From NCBI GenBank assembly GCA_964244295.1, contig CAXTIG010000064.1, positions 1 to 26,609 on the forward strand: a stretch of 26,609 nt of DNA, read 5' to 3'. Made by a program: the position numbers and the translations under genes. The notes beneath the pieces were generated by a model. The model saw nothing but the letters and a program-made list of their open reading frames with translations. It made no database searches and was not told where the DNA came from. The stretch is from JAJAZB01 sp964244295. Lineage in GTDB: Bacteria > Bacteroidota > Bacteroidia > Cytophagales > Spirosomataceae. Of the stretch, positions 13,831 through 21,707 are shown piece by piece (position 1 is the stretch's first letter; the number at the start of each line of letters is the position of its first letter).

Positions 13831-14481
13831 ATGAACGCAATTCTTAAACCCCTGTTCGTCCGCCCCGCCCGCCTGCTGGCCGGACTACCCCTGCTCCTCG
13901 CGCTGGTCGCCTGGCAGCAACCCGAATCGGCCCCGCTGGGCTACGGTATCGGCGACGCGGTGGCGGATTTTCGCCTGAAAAACGTGGACGGCCGTACCGT
14001 CTCGCTGGCCGATTTCCCGAAGGCAAAGGGGGCCATCGTCGTGTTCACCTGCAACCACTGTCCTTTTTCACGGGCCTACGAAGACCGCGTCATTGCCCTG
14101 AACCAGCGGTTTCTGTCGCAGGGTTTCCCGGTGATTGCCATCAATCCCAACGACCCGGCGGCTTACGAAGAAGATTCGTTTGAAAACATGAAAGCGCGGG
14201 CAAGGGAAAAAAGCTACTCATTCCCGTACCTGGCCGATGAAACCCAGGGCGTGTCCAAAGCATTCGGCGCGACCCGCACTCCGCACGTGGTGGTGATTAA
14301 GCGGGAAGGCGATAAATTCACGGTGCAGTACATCGGCACCATCGACGACAACTCGCAGGACGCGGGCGGCGTGACCCGCCGCTACGTGGAAGACGCGGTG
14401 AACAACCTGATGGCGGGCAAGCCCGTGGGGCTGAACACGACGAAGTCGGTGGGGTGTGCGATTAAGTGGAAGAATGCGTAA
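13831..14481 (+). CDS. Redoxin (AhpC/TSA-like thioredoxin-fold) protein, exported
   Basis: The 216-residue protein has an N-terminal hydrophobic segment (LLAGLPLLLALVAW, signal peptide or anchor). A redoxin domain follows: GYGIGDAVADFRLKNVDGRT, then VVFTCNHCPFSRAYEDR with Cys74 and Cys77 as the redox pair. SFPYLADETQGVSKAFGATRTPHVVVI carries the cis-Pro loop. Such proteins occur in many Bacteroidota and are thought to act as periplasmic thiol reductases or peroxidases. It probably shares a transcript with the TlpA-like gene 27 bases upstream, so the two may act in one thiol pathway. Confidence 0.83.
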   Translation: MNAILKPLFVRPARLLAGLPLLLALVAWQQPESAPLGYGIGDAVADFRLKNVDGRTVSLADFPKAKGAIVVFTCNHCPFSRAYEDRVIALNQRFLSQGFPVIAINPNDPAAYEEDSFENMKARAREKSYSFPYLADETQGVSKAFGATRTPHVVVIKREGDKFTVQYIGTIDDNSQDAGGVTRRYVEDAVNNLMAGKPVGLNTTKSVGCAIKWKNA

Positions 14482-14488
14482 CGTATTT

Positions 14489-14531
14489 GTAGGGGTGGTG
14501 CCGGGCGGCGTCCGCTTGCCTCCGCCCCTAC
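14489..14531. repeat. Short imperfect inverted repeat after the redoxin gene
   Basis: GTAGGGGTGG (14489-14498) pairs with CCGCCCCTAC (14522-14531) at nine of ten positions. GTAGGGGCGG-like words are common dispersed repeats in GC-rich bacteria. It precedes the true terminator. Confidence 0.55.
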
Positions 14532-14539
14532 GAAAGTCA

Positions 14540-14565
14540 AAAAGCCAGACCCACGTCTGGCTTTT
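14540..14565 (+). terminator. Rho-independent terminator of the thioredoxin-fold gene pair
   Basis: AAAAGCCAGAC (14540-14550) and GTCTGGCTTTT (14555-14565) are a perfect 11-bp stem with a 4-nt CCAC loop. Confidence 0.85.
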
Positions 14566-14589
14566 CAATTATTGTGTGGTTGATATAAG

Positions 14590-14597
14590 TAAATTTG
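14590..14597 (+). promoter_or_regulatory. -7 box of the methyltransferase cluster
   Basis: TAAATTTG fits TAnnTTTG exactly. It ends 45 bases before the ATG at 14643, right after the upstream terminator. An earlier possible start at 14595 would lie inside this box, which argues against it. Confidence 0.5.
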
Positions 14598-14642
14598 ATA
14601 TTCCTTTCTCGAAAAAAGGCATCTATTTATCGATGGAATCTC

Positions 14643-15341
14643 ATGGACTTACACTCCGTCGAAACCTTCTTTAATACCTCCTGGAGCGCGTACGACATTG
14701 CCCTGGAGCATAATTACATGTTCCATCGGGAGATTTACGCCGAGGTGCTGAATCAACTGCGGGCCTTCGGGGCGGGGCAGTACACGATGCTCGACCTGGG
14801 TTGCGGCAGTGCGAAGTACCTCGCCCCGGTGTTGGCGCAACACCCGCCGCTCCGGTACGTGGGTGTCGATTTGTCGGCCACCGCCCTGGCCGAAGCAGCG
14901 CACTTCCTGCGCCCGTATGGTTTTGAAGTCGAACTTCATCGGGGCAATTTGTTCGAGACCATCCAGCAAACGCCCGCCCAACGCTTCGAGGCGGTATTCG
15001 CCGGGTTCGCTATCCACCACCTGCTGGAAGCCGACAAGCAGGTTTTTTTTCAGTACGCCCACCGCGCCCTGAAACCGGGCGGCTTCTTCCTAATGCCCGA
15101 CGTGGTCCGCCAGGAAGACGAAACCCGCGACGTGTACCTACAGCGGTACGTGCGTAACCTGAAAGAAAACTGGACGGCCCTGTCGCCACAACAGGCTGCG
15201 GACGTGACCGACCACGTGGTCGGGCAGGATTACCCCGAAAAACCCTCCACCCTGATCGGCATGGCGCAGCAGGCGGGTTTTGCCCGCAGTCGGGAGCTGA
15301 ACCGATTCGGGCAGCACGCTACTTGGCGGTTTGACCACTGA
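14643..15341 (+). CDS. Class I SAM-dependent methyltransferase
   Basis: The 232-residue protein has motif I MLDLGCGSAKYL (about 49-60), the acidic residue after strand 2 in YVGVDLSATAL, AVFAGFAIHHLLE at motif IV, and RALKPGGFFLMPDV after it. This is the standard class I fold that moves a methyl group from SAM. The substrate cannot be told from sequence; small molecules or lipids are likely for such free-standing enzymes. The gene starts a three-gene run: DUF1801 begins five bases after its stop and an IPT-NHL lipoprotein follows. The start was chosen after the -7 box. Confidence 0.85.
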   Translation: MDLHSVETFFNTSWSAYDIALEHNYMFHREIYAEVLNQLRAFGAGQYTMLDLGCGSAKYLAPVLAQHPPLRYVGVDLSATALAEAAHFLRPYGFEVELHRGNLFETIQQTPAQRFEAVFAGFAIHHLLEADKQVFFQYAHRALKPGGFFLMPDVVRQEDETRDVYLQRYVRNLKENWTALSPQQAADVTDHVVGQDYPEKPSTLIGMAQQAGFARSRELNRFGQHATWRFDH

Positions 15342-15346
15342 CTTCT

Positions 15347-15772
15347 ATGGAAATTTCCTCGAAACCCACCCCCGTCGACGGCTACATTGCCGCCCAGCCC
15401 GCGCCGCCGCAGGCAACGCTGCACCAGCTTCGGCACCTCATCCGAACCGCCGCGCCCGGGGCGCAGGAGGTGATCAGCTACGGGATGCCCGCGTATAAAT
15501 TTCACGGGATGCTGGCGTATTTCAACGCCCACACCAGGCACTACGGGTTGTACGTGATGCCGCCCGTGTTGCAGGCGTTCAAAGCTAAACTCGCCGGGTA
15601 CAAACTGGCCAAAGCCACCATTCAGTTTCCGTTCGGTACACCCTTGCCCGAGTCTCTGATCACCGAAATTATCCAGTACGCCGCGAACGAAAACCTGGCG
15701 AATAAGGCCATGAAAGGCGCGGCGCAGGGTACGAAAGCAAAGGCAGCGCCGCAACGCACCCAAAAGCCATGA
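15347..15772 (+). CDS. DUF1801 family protein
   Basis: The 141-residue protein shows the DUF1801 pattern: VDGYIAAQPAP, LHQLRHLIRTAAPGAQEVISYGMPAYKFHG, HYGLYVMPPVLQAF and TIQFPFGTPLPESLI. The family has a YdhG-like fold and no known function. The C-terminal stretch is Ala/Lys/Thr-rich (KGAAQGTKAKAAPQRTQKP) and probably disordered. It starts five bases after the methyltransferase and overlaps the following lipoprotein gene by four bases (ATGA), so the three are co-translated. Confidence 0.85.
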   Translation: MEISSKPTPVDGYIAAQPAPPQATLHQLRHLIRTAAPGAQEVISYGMPAYKFHGMLAYFNAHTRHYGLYVMPPVLQAFKAKLAGYKLAKATIQFPFGTPLPESLITEIIQYAANENLANKAMKGAAQGTKAKAAPQRTQKP

Positions 15773-17082
15773 TACTGAAGAAACGCTTTGGCCCGACCCA
15801 CCTGCTTAGTTTTCTGTTGTTGGTGGGTTGCGCTTCCGACCCGGCCTCCTCTCCGCCTGAGTTGAGCGTGCGGCAAGTTAGTCCCCTCCGCGCCCGGATG
15901 GGCGACGACTTGATGATTCGGGGGCAGGGGTTCGGCATCGTTCCGGCCAGGGTGACCGTTCTGATCAACGGCAAGGCGACCCCGGTAACCAGCGCACAGG
16001 ATAGCGTACTTTCGGTACGGGTTCCCGAAGGGGCCGGAAACGGCACGGTTCAGGTGAAGGTGAATGACCAACTGGCGGCGGCAGACGGTACGTTTGAATA
16101 CCTGTTCACGGCCACTACCCAGCCCTTCGCGGGGGGCAGCGAAGGAACGGCCAATGGAAAAGGAGAACAGGCGCAGTTTTTCCACCCCTACAACATCAGC
16201 GCCGACGCACAGGGAAATTTCTACGTGGCCGATCAGATCAACAGCCGGATCCAGAAAATCACCCCCGACGGCACAACCAGCACCCTGGCCGGGGGCATTC
16301 AGGGCTTTGCCGACGGCAAAGGCGAAGCCGCCCGCCTGCGCTTTCCGATTGGGGTGTTCGCGGCGGCCAACGGCACGGTGTACGTGGCCGATGCCTTCAA
16401 CAGCAGCATCCGCACGATCGCACCCGATGGCTCCGTGAAAACCCTCGTCGGCGGCCCCGATCGGGTTGGGAAGACCGACGGCCTCCTGAGCGAGGCGCGG
16501 CTGCAAAGTCCTTACGGCGTGTACCTGGATCGCGCGAACGTGCTCTGGATTTGTGATACCGAGAACAGCCTGATCCGGCAGGTTACTACCGACGGTCGGC
16601 TGGTCACGCAGGCCGGTAGCGAACTGGGCCACCAGGACGGCAAGGGCACGGCGGCCCGGTTTAACTGGCCCGCCCACCTGACGATGGATGCCCAGGGAAC
16701 GGCCTACGTGGCGGATAAGCAGAACCATTGCCTGCGTAAAATTGCCCCCGACGGCACCGTGACGACGCTGGCCGGGAATCCGGGCACGAAGGGATTTGCC
16801 GATGGACTCGGAAAAGTAGCCCAATTCAATCAGACCAGCAGTGTTTCGCTCGATGAAGCGGGCCACGTGTTCGTGACCGATTTGTACAACCACCGCATTC
16901 GCGGCATCACGCCCAGCGGTTACGTGTACACGTTGGCGGGCGATGGCACCGCTGGCTACGCGGAAGGGGCCGGAACCCTGGCGCGGTTTCATTACCCGCA
17001 AGGCTGCCTCTGGCAACCCGGCAACCGGCTTTTCGTGACGGATTCGTACAACAACCGGATTCGGATTCTGACGCTGAAGTAA
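15769..17082 (+). CDS. Lipoprotein with IPT/TIG domain and six-bladed NHL propeller
   Basis: The 437-residue protein begins with a lipobox (LVGC, Cys21), so it is anchored in a membrane. An IPT/TIG immunoglobulin-like domain follows (about 33-110, VSPLRARMGDDLMIRGQGFG). Six NHL repeats come next, each with a variant of YVADQINSRIQKITPDGTTS and TLAGG, forming a closed six-bladed beta-propeller. NHL propellers bind proteins or carbohydrates; a surface adhesion or scaffold role is inferred. The gene overlaps the DUF1801 stop by four bases. No substrate can be predicted. Confidence 0.87.
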   Translation: MILKKRFGPTHLLSFLLLVGCASDPASSPPELSVRQVSPLRARMGDDLMIRGQGFGIVPARVTVLINGKATPVTSAQDSVLSVRVPEGAGNGTVQVKVNDQLAAADGTFEYLFTATTQPFAGGSEGTANGKGEQAQFFHPYNISADAQGNFYVADQINSRIQKITPDGTTSTLAGGIQGFADGKGEAARLRFPIGVFAAANGTVYVADAFNSSIRTIAPDGSVKTLVGGPDRVGKTDGLLSEARLQSPYGVYLDRANVLWICDTENSLIRQVTTDGRLVTQAGSELGHQDGKGTAARFNWPAHLTMDAQGTAYVADKQNHCLRKIAPDGTVTTLAGNPGTKGFADGLGKVAQFNQTSSVSLDEAGHVFVTDLYNHRIRGITPSGYVYTLAGDGTAGYAEGAGTLARFHYPQGCLWQPGNRLFVTDSYNNRIRILTLK

Positions 17083-17129
17083 GAATTTGTATAGACTTCG
17101 TCGCCGGGTTTTTACAGGCTGCCGCCGGG

Positions 17130-17157
17130 TTGGCCTACGGTGTATCCCGTACCCTTG
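17130..17157 (+). promoter_or_regulatory. Weak candidate promoter for the LytTR gene
   Basis: TTG at 17130-17132 and TACCCTTG at 17150-17157 (17-base spacer) resemble the -33/-7 pattern. The spacer is shorter and the -7 box has one mismatch, so this is tentative. Confidence 0.25.
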
Positions 17158-17215
17158 AAGGCAAGCCAGCGGCAGTTACAGAATCCGAGCGAAGATTTCG
17201 CAGCTTCCCGCGACC

Positions 17216-18091
17216 ATGTTCCGTTTTCTCCAAACGCCCTTTCCCCTCCAACTCAATACCCGAACAAACGGGCTTGTAGCCCTGAGTCTGGGCGTTTTTG
17301 CCTGGGCTTTTTTGGCTTTTTACCAACCCTTCGGCATTGCTACGCTGCCCGACGGCCCCGCCAAGTGGGGTTTTCTGGCTGGTTTCGGACTGGGCCTGGT
17401 GGCCGTGTACACGGCGGTGACCATCGGCGGAGCCAGGCTTTGGCCCCGTTTTTTTGACGAAAATTCCTGGACGGTGGGGCGGGAAATCGCGAAAAGCGCC
17501 GTACTCATCGGTTTGTTGGGCGCAGCGTGCTGGCTCAACGCGCTGCTTTTCGGGCACGCGGCGGCTTCGGTAGCAGAGTTCGGGTATTTCCAAAAAATTA
17601 CCTGGGCGGGCAGCGTGATTCCGATGGCGGGGCTGACGCTCTGGAAGCAACTTACTTCGACCCGTCGCCGCCTCGCACAAACCGAGCGCAGCGATTCGGA
17701 ACTACGCCAACGGGTACAGCACCTCAAAACCCTGCCGCCAACCGATGCCCTGCTGCACCTCCACGGCGCCTCGGCGACCGAAATCCTGCGCCTGCCCCGG
17801 TCGGCGGTGTGGCTACTCCGGGCCGACGACAACTACGTCGAGGTGATTTACCGCGACCAGAATGGTTTCAAAAAACACCTGCTCCGGGCCACGTTGAAGC
17901 GTCTTGAAACCCAGTTGGCTCCTTTCCCGGAATTCTACCGCTGCCACCGCTCGCACCTGGTCAACCTCAACAAAGTCCGGCGCGTGAGCGGGCAGGCCCC
18001 CAACTACCGCCTGGAGTTGGAAGACTTCGCCGAGGCCGTGCCCGTGGGCCGGAGCCTGGCCAAACCCGTGCTCGACCGGCTCTATTCCTGA
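17216..18091 (+). CDS. Membrane-anchored LytTR-family transcription regulator
   Basis: The 291-residue protein has four predicted membrane segments (about 19-38, 51-71, 92-112 and 128-146) and a coiled linker (RRRLAQTERSDSELRQRVQHL). A LytTR DNA-binding domain follows (about 187-288): VWLLRADDNYVEVIYRD, LLRATLKRLETQL and YRCHRSHLVNLNKV. It has no receiver domain, so it is not a normal response regulator. It probably senses a membrane or envelope signal directly, as other membrane LytTR proteins do. Its 3' end overlaps the oppositely oriented DUF2306-like gene by ten bases. Confidence 0.87.
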   Translation: MFRFLQTPFPLQLNTRTNGLVALSLGVFAWAFLAFYQPFGIATLPDGPAKWGFLAGFGLGLVAVYTAVTIGGARLWPRFFDENSWTVGREIAKSAVLIGLLGAACWLNALLFGHAAASVAEFGYFQKITWAGSVIPMAGLTLWKQLTSTRRRLAQTERSDSELRQRVQHLKTLPPTDALLHLHGASATEILRLPRSAVWLLRADDNYVEVIYRDQNGFKKHLLRATLKRLETQLAPFPEFYRCHRSHLVNLNKVRRVSGQAPNYRLELEDFAEAVPVGRSLAKPVLDRLYS

Positions 18092-18768
18092 GTGATTGGC
18101 CGGGGGTTTTTACCAACCGTTTTCCCGACACGGGCGGGTGGTCGCCACCGGGCGTAGGCCATGAAGCCCAGCGCCACCCCGGTGACCAACACCGAAGGTA
18201 AAAACTGACTGTACGGCTGGTACTCGCTCAGTACGGTACCCGAAAAGGCCGAAAGCAGCGCGCCGTAGGTGCTCATTAGTTTCCAGATGTGTTCGTAAAG
18301 CCAGAATCGCCCCCGTACCCAGCGCCGCCGGAACAGGGGACGGGTCAGGTCGTACAGCGCCACGGAGCCGAGCGCGCCGAGCAAACTGTACATCACGCCC
18401 CCTGACCAAACCAAGTCGATGCGGTGCAGCAAGACCAGAAAGGCAATTGTTCCAAGCAGCGCGAGCAACGCGACGAAGGTGTCGAGGCGACGTGGTCCGG
18501 TGGTTTTAAAACCCAATACCCGGTAGCCCGCAAACGCCTGGTACGCCGAAATCCCGACGACGACCGTGAGAAAGGCCCGAAATTCAAAGGCGGTAATCCC
18601 AAGCGTCGCCGTGAGTACCACGACGGCAGTGAGGTACAAAAAATACCGCCCGAAGCGGCGGTGAATCGCGCCGCCTTTACTCGAAAAAATGGGTACCAGA
18701 CCCAGCAGCAGAGCCAGCGTACCAAAAACGACGTGGATGGCGATGTTGGTGGTGTGCAGAATTTCCAT
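18082..18768 (-). CDS. DUF2306-like polytopic membrane protein
   Basis: The 228-residue protein is mostly hydrophobic, with about seven membrane segments (IAIHVVFGTLALLLGLVPIF, YLTAVVVLTATLGITAF, FVALLALLGTIAFLVLL and others). Early and late His residues (IHVVFG, GAIHRRFGRYFLY, YEHIWKLMSTYGALLSAF) are typical of DUF2306-like proteins. The function is unknown; the His pattern suggests a possible haem or metal site (inference). It converges with and overlaps the LytTR gene by ten bases. Confidence 0.7.
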   Translation of the reverse strand: MEILHTTNIAIHVVFGTLALLLGLVPIFSSKGGAIHRRFGRYFLYLTAVVVLTATLGITAFEFRAFLTVVVGISAYQAFAGYRVLGFKTTGPRRLDTFVALLALLGTIAFLVLLHRIDLVWSGGVMYSLLGALGSVALYDLTRPLFRRRWVRGRFWLYEHIWKLMSTYGALLSAFSGTVLSEYQPYSQFLPSVLVTGVALGFMAYARWRPPARVGKTVGKNPRPITQE

Positions 18769-18893
18769 GATTTTTTAGGAGCGAACGGCTCAAACGTAGG
18801 CTTGAAATCGTGCTTGGAAAACGGGTTTCCGCATTTTGGGGCAGACGGTATCGTCGGCGGGGCGAAAGGGCGTTGTTAAAAATTTGCTGCGTT

Positions 18894-18912
18894 GATGGGG
18901 GGTGCCCCCATC
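18894..18912 (+). promoter_or_regulatory. 8-bp perfect hairpin in the leader of the TonB-dependent receptor gene
   Basis: GATGGGGG (18894-18901) and CCCCCATC (18905-18912) pair around a 3-nt loop, 36 bases upstream of the ATG at 18949. An AAAATTTG at 18879-18886 may be a weak -7 box, which would put the hairpin at the very 5' end of the message. It could protect the message or affect translation. Confidence 0.4.
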
Positions 18913-18948
18913 CTTAACTGTCATCGGGCCAAAATCCCAAACCCTCCG

Positions 18949-21312
18949 ATGACCCGTTTGACTCGTTTTCTAAAACTGGCCGCGCTCTGCGCCTTTTTCC
19001 AACCCTCGACTCAGGCCCAGACGTTCACCCAAACTGTGCGCGGCACGGTTGTGGACCAAAGCCTGCAAACGCCCCTGCCCGGCGCGACAGTTGTGCTGCT
19101 GAATTCCTCGCCCCTCAAAGGCACCCTCACCGAAGCCGACGGCAGTTTCCGACTGGGTCAGGTTCCCGTCGGACGGCAAAGTTTTAAGTTCAGCAGCCTC
19201 GGCTACCAGGACCGGGTGCTGACCAACATTGCCGTGGAAGCAGGCAAGGAATTGGTGCTGAACCTCAGCCTGGAAGAAGCCGTGACCCAACTTGGCGAGG
19301 TGACCGTGCGGCCCACGCCCGAAAAAGACAAGCCCCTGAACGAAATGGCCACCGTGAGCGCCCGGACGTTTTCGGTGGAAGAAACCCAGCGATTCGCCGC
19401 CGCCGTCAACGACCCCGCCCGCATGGCCACCGCCTACGCCGGGGTGGTCGGGGCCGACGACGGCAACAACACCATCGTGATTCGGGGCAATTCGCCCACG
19501 GGCCTGCTCTGGCGGATGGAGGGGGTGGAAATTCCGAACCCCAACCACTTCGCCAACCTGGGCACCGCCGGGGGCGGCATTTCCATCCTGAGCGCCCAAC
19601 TCCTCACCAACTCCGATTTCATGACCGGGGCCTTCCCGGCGGAGTACGGCAACGCCCTGGCGGGCGTGTTCGATTTGCGCCTGCGACGCGGCAACACCAC
19701 CAAGCGCGAGCACACCGTGCAGGTGGGCGTGCTGGGCATCGACCTGGCCAGCGAAGGGCCTTTTTCCAAAAAATACGGTGGGTCGTACCTCTTCAACTAC
19801 CGCTACTCCACATTGGGGCTGTTGTCGAAACTGGGCGTTTCCATCGGTTCAGCCTCGACTGTGTTTCAGGATTTTTCGTTCCACGCCTTCCTGCCCACCC
19901 GCCGGGCGGGCACGTTCACCGTTTTCGGCTTCGGCGGCCTGAGCACCAGCGACACCAAAGCGGTGGCCGATTCGACGCAGTGGACGAGTTCGACTGACCG
20001 CTACGCCGACCGGTTTACGGCCAACACCGGCGCGGCGGGCGTCACGCACTCGCTGGCGCTGGGCCGGAAGGCGCTCCTGAAAACCGTGCTGCTGGCCTCC
20101 GGCTACCGCAGCACCGACCGCTACGAGCGCCTCGACGAGCGCTACCAGCCGGAGCCGCGTTCGGAGGAATCGTATTTCACCCAAAAACGAATTCTTTCCA
20201 GCACGCTGACCTATAAATTCAATCCCGAACTCACGCTCCGTACGGGCTTTATCGGCTCGGAATTGCGGTTCGATTTGCTCAAAAAAGGGTACGTCCCGGC
20301 CCGCGACGGCCTCGAAACCACCATCCAAACCGCCGACCAGACGCACAGCCTGCAAGCCTTCGCGCAAGCGAATTACCGCCTCAGCGAGCGCCTGACCTTC
20401 AACGCCGGGCTGCACTACCTCCGGCTGCTGCTCAACGGCAGCCAGGCGCTCGAACCGCGCGGCTCCGTCCGTTGGGCCTTCGCGCCGCGCCAATCGCTGA
20501 GTCTGGGGTACGGGCTGCACAGCCAGTTGCAAACCATTGGAACCTACTTCAGCCGAAGCCCCGAAACGGGGGCGCTGCTCAACCAAAACCTGGGCCTGAC
20601 CCGCGCCCACCACCTCGTGGCGTCCTACGACTGGCGGCTAACCGACCACCTGCGGGTGAAAACCGAAGCCTACGTCCAGAGCCTGTTCAACGTCCCCGTC
20701 AGCGCCGACCAACGCGATGCCTTCGCCCTCCTCAACGCCTACGACGGCCTCGCCACCCGTCGCCTGAGCAACGCGGGCCGGGGCCGGAATACCGGTTTGG
20801 AACTCACCGTCGAGCAGTTTCTAAACCGGGGCGTGTACTTCCTCTGGTCGTCGTCGCTCTACGATTCGCGCTACGCGGGGTCCGACGGGGTGTGGCGCAA
20901 CACGCGTTACAACGGGCGCTTTGCGGGCAGTTTTCTGGCCGGGAAAGAAGTCGTGACCGGCAACCGGGGCCTGTTTCGCAACAGCACGCTGGGTGTCAAC
21001 CTGAAAGTGGTGTACTACGGCGGCTACCGCGACTCGCCCATCGACGTCGCCGCTTCGCAGCGGAAAGAAGAGACGGTGTACGTGGAAAACCGGCTTTTCA
21101 CGACCCAACTCCCCGCCTACTTCCGCAGCGACCTGCGCCTGAGTTGGAAAAAAGACCGCCCCCGCAGCACCCGCACCCTTTCGCTCGACATCCAGAACCT
21201 GAGCAACCGCGCCAACGTGGCCGGGCAGTTTTTCGACGTGGAATCGGGGCTGGTCAAAACGGCGTACCTGACGGGGTTGATTCCGGTGCTGAGTTATCGG
21301 TTGGCGTTTTGA
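18949..21312 (+). CDS. TonB-dependent-receptor-like outer membrane protein with N-terminal regulatory-like domain
   Basis: The 787-residue protein has a signal peptide (LAALCAFFQPSTQA). A carboxypeptidase-regulatory-like beta-sandwich follows (about 30-110, VRGTVVDQSLQTPLPGATV, ADGSFRLGQVPVG). Next comes a plug domain (NTIVIRGNSPTGLLWRMEGV, GISILSAQLLTNSDF, GAFPAEYGNALAGVFDLRLR) and a long beta-barrel ending in a terminal Phe (LSYRLAF). This is the common Bacteroidota receptor type for importing large or iron-bound ligands, but there is no STN signalling domain and no SusD gene beside it. I chose the ATG at 18949, because the longer frame adds 19 residues before the signal peptide. The sigma/FecR/STN genes follow downstream on the same strand. 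Confidence 0.9.
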   Translation: MTRLTRFLKLAALCAFFQPSTQAQTFTQTVRGTVVDQSLQTPLPGATVVLLNSSPLKGTLTEADGSFRLGQVPVGRQSFKFSSLGYQDRVLTNIAVEAGKELVLNLSLEEAVTQLGEVTVRPTPEKDKPLNEMATVSARTFSVEETQRFAAAVNDPARMATAYAGVVGADDGNNTIVIRGNSPTGLLWRMEGVEIPNPNHFANLGTAGGGISILSAQLLTNSDFMTGAFPAEYGNALAGVFDLRLRRGNTTKREHTVQVGVLGIDLASEGPFSKKYGGSYLFNYRYSTLGLLSKLGVSIGSASTVFQDFSFHAFLPTRRAGTFTVFGFGGLSTSDTKAVADSTQWTSSTDRYADRFTANTGAAGVTHSLALGRKALLKTVLLASGYRSTDRYERLDERYQPEPRSEESYFTQKRILSSTLTYKFNPELTLRTGFIGSELRFDLLKKGYVPARDGLETTIQTADQTHSLQAFAQANYRLSERLTFNAGLHYLRLLLNGSQALEPRGSVRWAFAPRQSLSLGYGLHSQLQTIGTYFSRSPETGALLNQNLGLTRAHHLVASYDWRLTDHLRVKTEAYVQSLFNVPVSADQRDAFALLNAYDGLATRRLSNAGRGRNTGLELTVEQFLNRGVYFLWSSSLYDSRYAGSDGVWRNTRYNGRFAGSFLAGKEVVTGNRGLFRNSTLGVNLKVVYYGGYRDSPIDVAASQRKEETVYVENRLFTTQLPAYFRSDLRLSWKKDRPRSTRTLSLDIQNLSNRANVAGQFFDVESGLVKTAYLTGLIPVLSYRLAF

Positions 21313-21347
21313 GGAACAAAAAAAAACGGTTTTGCCTCTCCCAATCC

Positions 21348-21560
21348 GTCATTGCGAGCGGAGGTAATCCGATGAGCGGAGCGAAGCGGTCCGCCGCTGC
21401 GGTCGGATTACCGGAGCGCGGCAATCCCCTCCCGGAGACCAGAGCGCGTTTGTCAAGAATTGTAATCGCCTTAAGCTATGTTGGTCTTCGGGAGGGGATT
21501 GCCGCGCTCTGGGTGAAAACCCTCGCTGCGCTCGTCTTTTCACCCTCCGCTCGCAATGAC
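21348..21560. repeat. Compound palindromic element D forming a cloverleaf-like structure
   Basis: The gap 21313-21707 (395 bp) holds no gene. Outer arms GTCATTGCGAGCGGAGG (21348-21364) and its complement (21544-21560) enclose three further stems. Arm 1 is GGTAATCCGA (21363-21372) with TCGGATTACC (21403-21412). Arm 2 is 28 bp, 21414-21441 with 21482-21509 (27 of 28 match). Arm 3 is GGGTGAAAA (21511-21519) with TTTTCACCC (21537-21545). Loops of arms 1 and 3 carry GAGCG(G/C)AGCGA, the latter on the minus strand. The rest of the gap holds a -7 box (21678) and otherwise nothing I recognise. Confidence 0.9.
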
Positions 21561-21677
21561 GCGTCGGGAGAAATTTATGATTTCTAAAAAAACCTCCGCT
21601 CCCCGTAGGGGTCGCCGTTCATTGGGTTGTCTCAACCGCAGAAACGAGTCAGCAACGAAACAACGACCTCGGGCGGG

Positions 21678-21685
21678 TAGCTTTG
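21678..21685 (+). promoter_or_regulatory. -7 box of the sigma/FecR operon
   Basis: TAGCTTTG fits TAnnTTTG exactly, 22 bases before the sigma factor ATG at 21708. No clear TTG is seen 19-21 bases upstream. Confidence 0.5.
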
Positions 21686-21707
21686 CGGCTTCCCTCCCGA
21701 TGCCGCG

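Noticed and set aside
15622..17016. 464-codon open frame on the minus strand opposite the IPT-NHL gene
   Set aside because: Repeats such as HVRAIQVHA mirror the NHL repeats of the plus strand; no independent motif is seen.
21348..21560. tRNA gene, because the element folds like a cloverleaf
   Set aside because: The stems are far too long, there is no anticodon or T-loop, and the total length is 213 bases.
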